From: an uncultured Arachnia sp.
Lineage (GTDB): Bacteria; Actinomycetota; Actinomycetes; Propionibacteriales; Propionibacteriaceae
Assembly (NCBI GenBank): GCA_947493705.1
Contig: CANLSH010000033.1
Coordinates: 1 to 35,972, forward strand
Reading direction: 5' to 3'
Length of the DNA stretch: 35,972 nt
Of the stretch, positions 22,901-29,715 are shown one piece after another. Under the pieces are notes generated by a model that worked only from the letters and a program-made list of their open reading frames with translations, did not search any database and was not told the origin of the DNA. Position 1 is the first letter of the stretch. Each line of letters begins with the position of its first letter. A program made the position numbers and the translations under genes.

Positions 22901-25432
22901 ATCTGCCGGGGCTGCTTCAGTGATCCAGCGGTCCAGGATCCCGAGCACCACCGGCACGTCAGAGGCGATGCGTTTTTGTGCCAGAAAGATGCGGAAAACG
23001 GCTTCTTCCAGGGCTGGCGAGCGCTCCATCGAATCCACTCCGTAGTGGGCGAGCGCCGTGCCAAGTCGATCGACGAACTGCGGGGGCAACCCGGCGCGAT
23101 CGACGTCGAGAGTGGTCAGGTAGCGGTGAAAATGCTCACGATCCGAGTGGACGCGCAGCTCTGTGCTGGCCTGTTCGTCGAAGGGCCGGTTGCGGCCGAG
23201 TTCAGCGAGGTCGGCAAACAACCTCAGGAGCCGGATCTCATCCGCCATGACATCGACGCCTGCGGCGCGAGCCTCCTCGCGGGCATGCAGGTAACTGATC
23301 AGCGTCGTGGCTGATGGATCCACGTCAAAGCCCATCAGGATGGCTGAGAGGTCGCCCACCAAGCGATGTGTGCGGGCGGCAGGGGCTTCCTGATGGGGGG
23401 CCGTGGGGACGTGGACGGCTGCCCGTTCCACGTCTGCGGTGGGGGCCCCGTCGCCAATGGGCTCCAGTCGCACCAGCGGCGCCATCGATTCCACCAGGGA
23501 GCCGGTCATCACGAGCAGCTGCTTCACGCGCCCGGCGAAGGGGGCGTGGACGGCGGTCTCCATCTTCATGGATTCCAGCACCACCACGGGCGCACCGGCC
23601 TCCACCTCGTCGCCCACTGCAACGGGTGTGGCCACCACCAGTGCAGGGGCGGGGGAGCGGAGCACGCCGCCCTCGTCGCGGGAGACGCGATGTGTGACGC
23701 CGTCCACCTCGATGGCATGGATGGGGCCGTGCGTGGCGGAGGTGATGCGGTGGTGCTCATCGCCGACGATGATGCGGCCGTGCACGTCGTCGAAGCGCGT
23801 GAGTTCAGCCTCTGTGGCCTGGCCGTCCACCACCACGCGGTAGCGCTGTGGCGCGATGGCGTAGGTGGTGACGGTGTGGGTGGCGCCGCGCAGCTTGAGA
23901 TCCACCTTGAGTCCGGCGGTGTGGGCTGTCTGGGGTCGGCCGCCATGCGCGGTCGAGAGCAGGCGGTCAGTTTCGATTGCCGTGGACTCCTCGTAGGCCT
24001 CGATGGCCGCCACCACAAGTGCAACGCCTGCATGCTGGTCAGCGATGAGACCGCCGTCGGCGCGGGTGCGGTCGATCCAGGCCGTGTCCGCCCAGGCACC
24101 ACCCTCGGCGGGGCCGGTCACCTCCGGCTGCCGGAGCAACTCAAGGATGAAGGCCTTGTTGGTGGCGCCGCCCTCGATGACGACGGTGGTCTCACCCAGG
24201 GCACGACGCAACCGGCCAAGGGCTTCGTTGCGGGTGCGGCCGAAGGCGATGATCTTGGCGATCATGGAATCGAAGTCGGCAGGGATGGAATCGCCCTCCG
24301 TGACGCCGGTGTCAACGCGGATACCGGGCCCGGCGGGAAGCGCGAGGCGTGTGATGAGGCCGGGCGCCGGTGCGAAGTCGCGGTCCGGGTCCTCGGCGTT
24401 GAGGCGGGCCTCGACGGCATGTCCTGATTCGGTGGGTCGCTCGTGCAGGTGCCCGCCTTCGGCAACGTGGATCTGGGTTCGAACGAGATCGAACTGAGTG
24501 GTGGCCTCGGTGATGGGGTGTTCCACTTGGAGGCGTGTGTTGACCTCCAGGAACGCGAACAGCTTGTCGTCGGGGTGGTAGAGGAATTCCACCGTCCCGG
24601 CCCCCACGTAGCCAACGGCGAGTGCAAGCCTTTCCGCGGAGCTCTTCACCTCGTCGGCCTGTTCCGGCGTGAGGAGGGGCGATGCTGATTCCTCGATGAT
24701 CTTCTGGTTGCGACGCTGCACCGTGCAGTCGCGCACCCCTATGGCCCAGGCGTTGCCGTGGCTGTCGGCGATGACTTGGACCTCCACGTGGCGGGCGCCC
24801 GTGACCAGTTTCTCCAGGAAGACGACGCTGGAGCCGAAAGCCCGCTGGGCCTCGTCGCGTGTGCGCTGGTAGGCATCTCTCAGGTCATCAGCCGAGGTGA
24901 CCTTGCGGATGCCACGGCCGCCACCGCCGGCTGTGGCCTTGAGCATGAGGGGGTAGCCGATCTGTTCGGCTGAGGCGAGTGCGTCGTCGAGGGTGTCGAC
25001 GCCGCCGCGGGACCAGGGCGCAACGGGAACGCCCACCTCTTCCGCGAGGAGTTTGGAACCGATCTTGTCGCCCAGTTTGCGCATTGCGTCCCCGGATGGA
25101 CCGATGAACGTCATTCCCCGGGATTCCACAAGATCCACAAAGCTTGCGTCTTCGGCGACGAAGCCCCAGCCCACCCAGACGGCGTCGGCACCGACGTCGG
25201 TGAGGACATTCACGAGAAGATCATGGTTCAGGTAAGGGCGCTCGGAGGCTGGCCCGATGGGGTATGACTCGTCGGCCTCACGGGCGAACATCGCGGAGCG
25301 CTCGGCGTCGGTGTAAAGGGCGATTGTCGTCACAGGTTCGCTCCCAGGGTGCTCCGCGTTGAGATCGCGAACGGCATGGATCAGCCGCATGGCTGCCTCT
25401 CCACGGTTGACAATGGCGATGCGTTTGAACAC
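19961..25432 (-). CDS. Single-chain multidomain acyl-CoA carboxylase
   Basis: This 1823-residue cytosolic enzyme combines all parts of a biotin-dependent acyl-CoA carboxylase, as eukaryotic acetyl-CoA carboxylase does. Residues 1-450 are biotin carboxylase (RIAIVNRGEAAMR; ATP-grasp glycine loop AGGGGRGIRKV at about 168-178; FLEVNTRLQVEHPITE). The biotinyl domain has the attachment motif ESMKMETAV with Lys623. A long central region (about 670-1250) has no recognised catalytic motif. The carboxyltransferase halves fill about 1260-1823 (GKQSLDFSGGVSAEDNFGIGGYDR, GIESTPVPRAGFPP, NLSGFDGSPESMRNLQLEYG). It resembles the bacterial YCC-type single-chain carboxylases. The acyl substrate (acetyl-, propionyl- or longer-chain) is unknown. 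The start is GTG at 25432, with GGGAGG six bases upstream. Confidence 0.9.
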   Translation of the reverse strand: MFKRIAIVNRGEAAMRLIHAVRDLNAEHPGSEPVTTIALYTDAERSAMFAREADESYPIGPASERPYLNHDLLVNVLTDVGADAVWVGWGFVAEDASFVDLVESRGMTFIGPSGDAMRKLGDKIGSKLLAEEVGVPVAPWSRGGVDTLDDALASAEQIGYPLMLKATAGGGGRGIRKVTSADDLRDAYQRTRDEAQRAFGSSVVFLEKLVTGARHVEVQVIADSHGNAWAIGVRDCTVQRRNQKIIEESASPLLTPEQADEVKSSAERLALAVGYVGAGTVEFLYHPDDKLFAFLEVNTRLQVEHPITEATTQFDLVRTQIHVAEGGHLHERPTESGHAVEARLNAEDPDRDFAPAPGLITRLALPAGPGIRVDTGVTEGDSIPADFDSMIAKIIAFGRTRNEALGRLRRALGETTVVIEGGATNKAFILELLRQPEVTGPAEGGAWADTAWIDRTRADGGLIADQHAGVALVVAAIEAYEESTAIETDRLLSTAHGGRPQTAHTAGLKVDLKLRGATHTVTTYAIAPQRYRVVVDGQATEAELTRFDDVHGRIIVGDEHHRITSATHGPIHAIEVDGVTHRVSRDEGGVLRSPAPALVVATPVAVGDEVEAGAPVVVLESMKMETAVHAPFAGRVKQLLVMTGSLVESMAPLVRLEPIGDGAPTADVERAAVHVPTAPHQEAPAARTHRLVGDLSAILMGFDVDPSATTLISYLHAREEARAAGVDVMADEIRLLRLFADLAELGRNRPFDEQASTELRVHSDREHFHRYLTTLDVDRAGLPPQFVDRLGTALAHYGVDSMERSPALEEAVFRIFLAQKRIASDVPVVLGILDRWITEAAPADDRATTARAQLERLVRATQLRFPTVGDLARSVRFRWFDQPMVDSERASIVAGVGDEVEALAAAPKAPDYDERIMKLAAIPEWTANFLASRLARETPAHEPMLEVLLRKYYTEYDLSGVTRETIDGRSVILADYVLDGRPRRFIGSVGTADELTADGPLSALVEQQVAARTPGHDAVVELYVLWPEHEADQLSGELLERLRSWNWNPAVKRVAIGVCSADGTVEYRTFRLDESQLDEDERIRDLHPMTGRQLDLWRLREYHTTRLPAPADVLLFDCVAKTNPQDRRLVAVAQVRQLAIIRDEDGKLVSLPHAERAVANCLEAIRRTRSARGPAGTKLDVNHVWVHVWPNVDLDLKDITPLKDRITPLSDGAGIEEVLCQGRFIRGEDLVPLAVCFHSQPGAGVTTTITPPPTEPLKPLDDYAGKVLRARRRGLVYPYELTAALAGKGGSIVELDLDADGTLVEVDRAPGRNTAGIICARVTTPTPLHPEGITRIVLSGDPTKGLGAVAEPECARIMAAIDLAEKLNVPVEWFTLSSGARISMDSGTENMDWVGAALRRIVEFTQAGGEINVVVAGINVGAQPYWNAEATMLMHTKGILVMTPDSAMVLTGKQSLDFSGGVSAEDNFGIGGYDRVMGPNGQAQYWAKDLGAAMEILMTHYDHTWTAPEETSPRQAATEDPVERDVSNYPHNGEFATVGQIFSHAHNPDRKKPFDIRTVIASVCDQDHPRVERWAGMAEAETAVVIDARVGGHSVSVIGIESTPVPRAGFPPTDGPDTFSAGTLFPRSSKKVARAINAASGNRPLVVLANLSGFDGSPESMRNLQLEYGAEIGRAIVNFDGPIVFVVISRYHGGAFVVFSKQLNENMTVLAVEGSFASVIGGAPAAAVVFARDVEQRTTADPRVTELQSKLRDAAPGDHAELQVELAEIQASVRAEKISEVAAEFDGVHSIHRAVEVGSVDRVISLAELRPSIVDTIGTHGQK

Positions 25433-25835
25433 CTGGTACCTCCCTCAAGGACCCACGACGAGGTGTGGATTCTGCCAATCTTGCAGGTCGCCGAAGGGAC
25501 CTGCGAGTCAGGATGTCAGCTGCGGAGACATCGCAAGCGCAGTGACAGGCCGATTCAAGGTTGGCGGGTGATCGTTGTGGGAATCTCACAAACGACGATT
25601 GGCGCATGAGGAGGGCAGTCCCAGGACAGTTGGTTGAGTATTCGCGGCGAGGCACGAGCGTGATGTGTCGAAACAATCTCAGTTGGTTGAGTAATCGCCG
25701 CGAGGTACGAGCGCGATGTGTCGAAACAATCTCAGTTGGTTGAGTAATCGCCGCGAGGTACGAGCGCGATGTGTCGAAACCCCGGCCAGTCGAGGATCCG
25801 ATGTGCGACGAAACCTCCGGGCTAGCATCAACTGC
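25433..25835. other. Divergent intergenic region with 53-bp tandem repeats
   Basis: This 403-bp gap separates the leftward carboxylase gene from the rightward PaiB-like gene. It contains the tandem repeats described separately (25627-25782). The part next to the carboxylase (25433-25620) shows only the ribosome-binding site (GGGAGG on the minus strand). No gene is visible. Near the PaiB-like start, TAGCAT (25823-25828) could be a -10 box for a leaderless mRNA, with no clear -35 box. Confidence 0.5.
25627..25782. repeat. Three tandem copies of a 53-bp interspersed-type repeat
   Basis: Units start at 25627, 25680 and 25733, exactly 53 bp apart. Each begins CAGTTGGTTGAGTA and runs into GTGTCGAAAC. 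Units 1 and 2 end with AATCT, and unit 3 ends as GTCGAAACC. Unit 1 differs from units 2 and 3 at a few positions (GAGTATTCGCGGCGAGGCACGA in part), while units 2 and 3 are identical over their shared length. The GGTTGAGTA...TCGAAACC frame is the well-known interspersed repeat scattered through intergenic regions of many actinobacteria. Here it has been tandemly amplified. The repeat units could fold or bind proteins, but nothing in the sequence decides that. Confidence 0.9.
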
Positions 25836-26582
25836 ATGTCCTCGGACCCCATCAGTCGCGTCTATTGCCCCGCCAGCCAGCGCGTCGACGACTGGGAACA
25901 GTGCCGCGACCTACTGGCTCAGATGGGCGCTGCCCTGTGGATCACGGGTACCGACGGCGTCCCTGATGTCACGCTGCTGCCGACGGTGTGGCGTGAAGGC
26001 CTGCTGCTGGCGCACGCGTCGGGCCACAATGCCCAGTTTGATCTCCCTGACACCACCCCGATTCCCTGCCGCGTCGTGGTGCAGGGCCCCCACACGTATG
26101 TGAGCCCGCGCTGGTACCCGAGTGTCCAGCCGCCGGAGCTGGGCGGGTCGGCGCGCGGCCGAGCTGAGGGCAGGGCCGTGGGGACGTGGGACTACACGCA
26201 GGTGCAGATCGCGGGCTGGCTGCGGGTCCACCGGGACAGGGAGCGCCTGCATGATGAAGTGCTGGGGCAGGCTGAGCATCTGGATGCCGTGCGACTGTTG
26301 GAGACGCCGCACAGCGCGGACCACGCTCGTGGTCCTTGGACGAAGGGGGAGGGGCCGCCGGACTTCATGGCCGCCATGCTGCAGGGCATCGTCGGGCTCG
26401 AGTTGGAGATCACCGAGGTGGTGGGCCGCTTCAAGGTGTCGCGGAACAGGACGGAACTCGACAAGGATGGCGTCGTCGAGGGGCTGCGTGAACGGGGACG
26501 CGACCGCGACCATCAGGTGGCCGACGCCGTCGCTGCTGCCCCACCGCTCCCAAGGGGTGTGAAGAGTCCGCAGAATCCCTGA
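25836..26582 (+). CDS. PaiB-like FMN-binding negative transcriptional regulator
   Basis: This 248-residue cytosolic protein of the PaiB family adopts the FMN-binding split barrel. Family features are the HASGHNAQF region (residues about 61-69), CRVVVQGPHTYVSPRWYPS (about 77-95), AVGTWDYTQVQIAGWLRV and the late motif AAMLQGIVGLELEITEVVGRFKVSRNRTELDKDGVV, which is nearly diagnostic. Bacillus PaiB represses sporulation and protease genes, whereas the role in actinobacteria is unsettled. ATG at 25836 is chosen because it begins the recognisable fold. Upstream in-frame Mets lie inside the tandem repeat. No ribosome-binding site is evident, and TAGCAT seven bases upstream suggests a leaderless transcript. 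It is convergent with the phosphatase gene. Confidence 0.87.
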   Translation: MSSDPISRVYCPASQRVDDWEQCRDLLAQMGAALWITGTDGVPDVTLLPTVWREGLLLAHASGHNAQFDLPDTTPIPCRVVVQGPHTYVSPRWYPSVQPPELGGSARGRAEGRAVGTWDYTQVQIAGWLRVHRDRERLHDEVLGQAEHLDAVRLLETPHSADHARGPWTKGEGPPDFMAAMLQGIVGLELEITEVVGRFKVSRNRTELDKDGVVEGLRERGRDRDHQVADAVAAAPPLPRGVKSPQNP

Positions 26583-26642
26583 GCGTTCCTTCAGGAATCT
26601 GTTGCGTAGTCGGCCTCCGATCGGAGACCCAGTTCGGGCGAG

Positions 26643-26677
26643 CCACAGGGGCTGAGCGGGATGCCCAGCCCCTGTGG
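26643..26677. terminator. Bidirectional terminator between convergent genes
   Basis: CCACAGGGGCTG (26643-26654) and CAGCCCCTGTGG (26666-26677) form a perfect 12-bp stem with an 11-base loop. It lies between the convergent PaiB-like and phosphatase genes. T-rich runs are short on both sides, but the stem is strong and GC-rich and its position is right for a shared terminator. Confidence 0.8.
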
Positions 26678-26687
26678 TGTCAGATGA

Positions 26688-28994
26688 TCAACTGAAACGG
26701 ACGATGTTGTTGAACACCATCTTGGTGACCGTTCGGTAGCTGTTGCCGACCCGCTCAATGACCGTGGCCTCCGCGTAGCTGCGGCAGCCATTACCGCCGG
26801 TGGTGGCAGTGTTGCATTCAGTCATCCACTGACGTCCATCTTCCGCAGTCCACCTGCCTGTTTTCGCCAGCGGGTTGCCGCTCCACAGCGACTTCGGCGC
26901 CGTGTCATAGGTGAGGTTGTTGAACACCCAGTTGTTGGCCTGGACGTAGTTGTCACCGTCGCGGAAGACCTGCGTGGCCCAGATGTAGGTCCAGCACCGG
27001 ACGGTTGCCGAATACGGCTCACAGGCGGTCATCCAGCGTCGACCGTTGACATCATGGAAGCCCGGGGTGACGTAGAGGTCCTGGTCAGGCTTCTCCGGGG
27101 ATGGTGACGGCGAGGCCGAAGGCTCCTGGCTCGGCTCAGCGGAAGGCTTCTCCGTTGGCTCACTGGGGAGATCGACGGAGAAGTTCACCACATCGTCGTA
27201 GACCCGGCGCTCAACGGAGGTCACGTTGTACTCGGAGTCGAGAGTCGGGAACAAGTAGACGGGGGTCAGCTCGATCTCCGCTTCGTCCCCGTTGCGTGTG
27301 ATGTCGATCTGGAGGTGGCCGTAATGAAGGCCGCCGTCGACGAGCTGCGGCTGGCCGTCGACGAGCTCCCAGGTCTCCGGCTCATCCCGGATGGCGCTCC
27401 ACTCAGTGGCAGTGTTGAACGCCGCCGGGACGTATTCGCCCGATTCGTCGAGGACCATGAGTTCTCCGCGGAGTCCGTCGGCCGCCACACCTACGTCGTA
27501 GGAGTGGAAGCCCTCGCCGTCGTTGTTCTCGTCCACCCAGGAGCGCTCGAACATCTCGTCGTGTCCGGAGAGGACCAAGGAGACGCCGTGCTCCTCGAAC
27601 ATTGGTGTGTAGGCGCGCATCGCGACGCCGGACTGGTTGTCGGGGTGCTCGTTGTTGGGTGGGGTGCCGTGAACGCCGATGGAGTATGCGGCGTGGTGGA
27701 ACTGGACGATGATGATCTGACCCTCAGCGGAGGCGTCAGCCAACTGCTCCTGCGCCCACTCCCACTGCCGGGACTCTGGGTCCATGTTGGGCAGGTCCAC
27801 GTCCGCGTCAGTGCTGCCGGGGTAGACATTCTTGTAAGCCTTGGCGTAATTCTCGTAGGTGAACTCGCCCTGGGTGTCCGTGGACAGATTCGCGGGGGTC
27901 AGATTGGTGTCATTGCCGGAGAAGACCGGCTTGGTGGGCCCGCCCACCTTCTCGTCGGGACGGCCGTTGGTGGAGTCCAGAGTGAGGATGGTCACCGGAC
28001 CGTGATCGGTGCGGTAGTACGAACCGCGAGCCGCCGGGTCCTCGGGATCCAGCGGGTGTGTCCAGTAGTCGAGGTACTTGTTGCGTGAGATCACAGCGGG
28101 GGAGCGATCCTCTTCGGTGCCGTAGCCGCCGTTGAGTGCAGCGTAGGTTTCCCAGTTCCCCACGGCAGTGAGGAACGGAATCTCCGATGCCAGCGTGCCG
28201 TGTTCGCCCGCGACATAGCCGAAGAACTCATCCCAGGCCGGTTGGTAGCCCGAACCCTGTGACAGGTCACCTGCCACGATCATGAGGTCAGGGTTCTGCT
28301 CGGCGATGACCCGCATGTTCTCCTTCATCGCCCGGTCCTGATCCATGGGGTAGCGGAGGGTGAACTGGTCGTAGCGGGTCGTTGATCCGTGCTTGCTGAC
28401 GTAGGCCGAGTCCGGGCCGGGACGCTCGGCCGAGCCGTCGGTGTAGCCGTTGGTGAAGCTGAGCTCCCACTCACGCTGCTCGATGCGGCCCTTGGGCTCG
28501 GTCTCCGTGTCGGAGAAAGCGGCGATTCGGATGTGGTCCCAGTCCTCAGGACTTGGCGCTGTGCTGAAGGTGCGGGTGAAATCCTCGGCCCCCTGCTCGA
28601 CGGTGTAGGAGTAGGACTGACCGGCCTGCAGGTCGTCGACGGCGACGCTGTGGCGGTAGTTGGAGTTCGATTTCAGCCAAGAACCCTGCTCCAAGCCGTC
28701 GATCTCCTGGGTGAGTTCCGCGTCGGTGTACTCCATGAGAGGTAGGTACTCCGGCTCGGAGGTGTAGGTGACGCCTTCCGTAGGCAGGCCGGGGCCGGTG
28801 ACGACGACCGTGCTGGCAGCGTCGGTCTCGCTGATCCAGTTGAGCTGCATGCTCGTGGAGGTGGGGGCGATCAGGTACGGGTAGACACGGAACCCCTCAT
28901 CGGGGGGATAGCTCGGTTCCGCAAGAGCGGTCGAGACGTTCCCGACGCTGAGGAGCGCGGCGATGGTCAGTGCGGCTACGAAGTTCTTCTTCAT
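26688..28994 (-). CDS. Secreted purple-acid-phosphatase-like metallophosphoesterase with C-terminal repeats
   Basis: This 768-residue exported enzyme starts with a signal peptide (MKKNFVAALTIAALLSVGN, cleavage near STALAEP). A fibronectin-like purple acid phosphatase N-domain follows (residues about 35-155). The metallophosphoesterase core has ligands in AFSDTETE, MIVAGDLSQGSG, GNWETYA and VQFHHAAYS. The last metal motif reads GHDEMFERS, so the second His of the usual GHxH is Glu. A Ser/Pro/Glu-rich linker (about 610-638) leads to two copies of a Trp/Cys-containing repeat (GRRWMTACEP and GRQWMTECNT, each ending in VFNN). Similar tails occur on other actinobacterial exoproteins. ATG at 28994 has AGAGG seven bases upstream. 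Confidence 0.87.
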   Translation of the reverse strand: MKKNFVAALTIAALLSVGNVSTALAEPSYPPDEGFRVYPYLIAPTSTSMQLNWISETDAASTVVVTGPGLPTEGVTYTSEPEYLPLMEYTDAELTQEIDGLEQGSWLKSNSNYRHSVAVDDLQAGQSYSYTVEQGAEDFTRTFSTAPSPEDWDHIRIAAFSDTETEPKGRIEQREWELSFTNGYTDGSAERPGPDSAYVSKHGSTTRYDQFTLRYPMDQDRAMKENMRVIAEQNPDLMIVAGDLSQGSGYQPAWDEFFGYVAGEHGTLASEIPFLTAVGNWETYAALNGGYGTEEDRSPAVISRNKYLDYWTHPLDPEDPAARGSYYRTDHGPVTILTLDSTNGRPDEKVGGPTKPVFSGNDTNLTPANLSTDTQGEFTYENYAKAYKNVYPGSTDADVDLPNMDPESRQWEWAQEQLADASAEGQIIIVQFHHAAYSIGVHGTPPNNEHPDNQSGVAMRAYTPMFEEHGVSLVLSGHDEMFERSWVDENNDGEGFHSYDVGVAADGLRGELMVLDESGEYVPAAFNTATEWSAIRDEPETWELVDGQPQLVDGGLHYGHLQIDITRNGDEAEIELTPVYLFPTLDSEYNVTSVERRVYDDVVNFSVDLPSEPTEKPSAEPSQEPSASPSPSPEKPDQDLYVTPGFHDVNGRRWMTACEPYSATVRCWTYIWATQVFRDGDNYVQANNWVFNNLTYDTAPKSLWSGNPLAKTGRWTAEDGRQWMTECNTATTGGNGCRSYAEATVIERVGNSYRTVTKMVFNNIVRFS

Positions 28995-29295
28995 TGAGGA
29001 TCCTCTTTCGGTCAACCGGGGTTGCAAACTCTACGGTGACCTCGGAGAGTCCGTGTGGTTGAGCGGCAACTGCTACTTCTACAGTGGCGGGCGTGATCGC
29101 TGGTGAGCTCAAGAGCAGACCTGAGAAGGAGGAAGGGGTAGATAATGGAGAATCCGATGCACTCAGACGAGCGATTCTTCGGGTGGGAGATTTTACATGT
29201 CAGTGAGGACATGCGAAGTTATGTTGCATAACTACTCGGTGGGCTGATGTGTCGTGCAATGAATCGCCGAGTTCGGGTTGTTGAGGAGAAGTCAC
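28995..29295. promoter_or_regulatory. Divergent regulatory region with three palindromes
   Basis: This 301-bp gap separates the phosphatase gene (leftward) from the DUF898 gene (rightward). CAACCGGGGTTG (29013-29024) is a perfect 12-bp palindrome, 18 bases before the phosphatase start. CATGTC-N6-GACATG (29196-29213) and AGTTATG-TTG-CATAACT (29217-29233) are perfect inverted repeats, three bases apart, on the DUF898 side. They look like operators, but no regulator gene adjoins and I recognise none of the motifs as PhoP or another named site. Confidence 0.5.
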
Positions 29296-29676
29296 ATGCC
29301 CAATTTTCAGGCGCCCATGGGGCCATCCATGGTCCTCGAACACAAGTTTGATGGTGGGGCGGCCTCCTACTTCGGCGTAGGTCTTCTTTCCTTCCTTTTG
29401 ACCGTGCTGACACTGGGGATCGCAACACCGTGGGCCATCTGCATGGTCTACCGATGGAAGGCCCAACACACCCTCATCAACGGGCACCGCGTCCGCTTCA
29501 GTGGAACGGGAAGCGGTCTCTTCGGTCACTGGATCAAGTGGTGGTTCTTCACGCTCATAACCTTCGGCATCTATTCATTCTGGGTGCAGCCGCGATTGCA
29601 GCGCTGGATTGTTGAGCACTACCGAGTGTCCGTGTCGTTGCCCCAACCTTTTGCGGCGCGATTCCCTAACCGCTGA
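29296..29676 (+). CDS. Small DUF898 (YjgN-like) membrane protein
   Basis: This 126-residue membrane protein has two hydrophobic helices (SYFGVGLLSFLLTVLTLGIATPW and IKWWFFTLITFGIYSFWV). Between them lies the family segment WAICMVYRWKAQHTLINGHRVRFSGTGSGLFG. This pattern is characteristic of DUF898/YjgN proteins, whose function is unknown. Larger members have several such units, and this one has only one. ATG at 29296 has GAGGAG with a seven-base spacer (from GGAG). It stands alone, divergent from the phosphatase and convergent with the second lactate-permease-like gene. Confidence 0.85.
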   Translation: MPNFQAPMGPSMVLEHKFDGGAASYFGVGLLSFLLTVLTLGIATPWAICMVYRWKAQHTLINGHRVRFSGTGSGLFGHWIKWWFFTLITFGIYSFWVQPRLQRWIVEHYRVSVSLPQPFAARFPNR

Positions 29677-29715
29677 CATCTTTTGGCCCCGCAATTGTCA
29701 CGCTCGGGTAGGGCT

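Noticed and set aside
21719..23314. Plus-strand open frame of about 530 codons opposite the carboxylase gene
   Set aside because: No family features; the opposite strand carries unmistakable carboxylase motifs.
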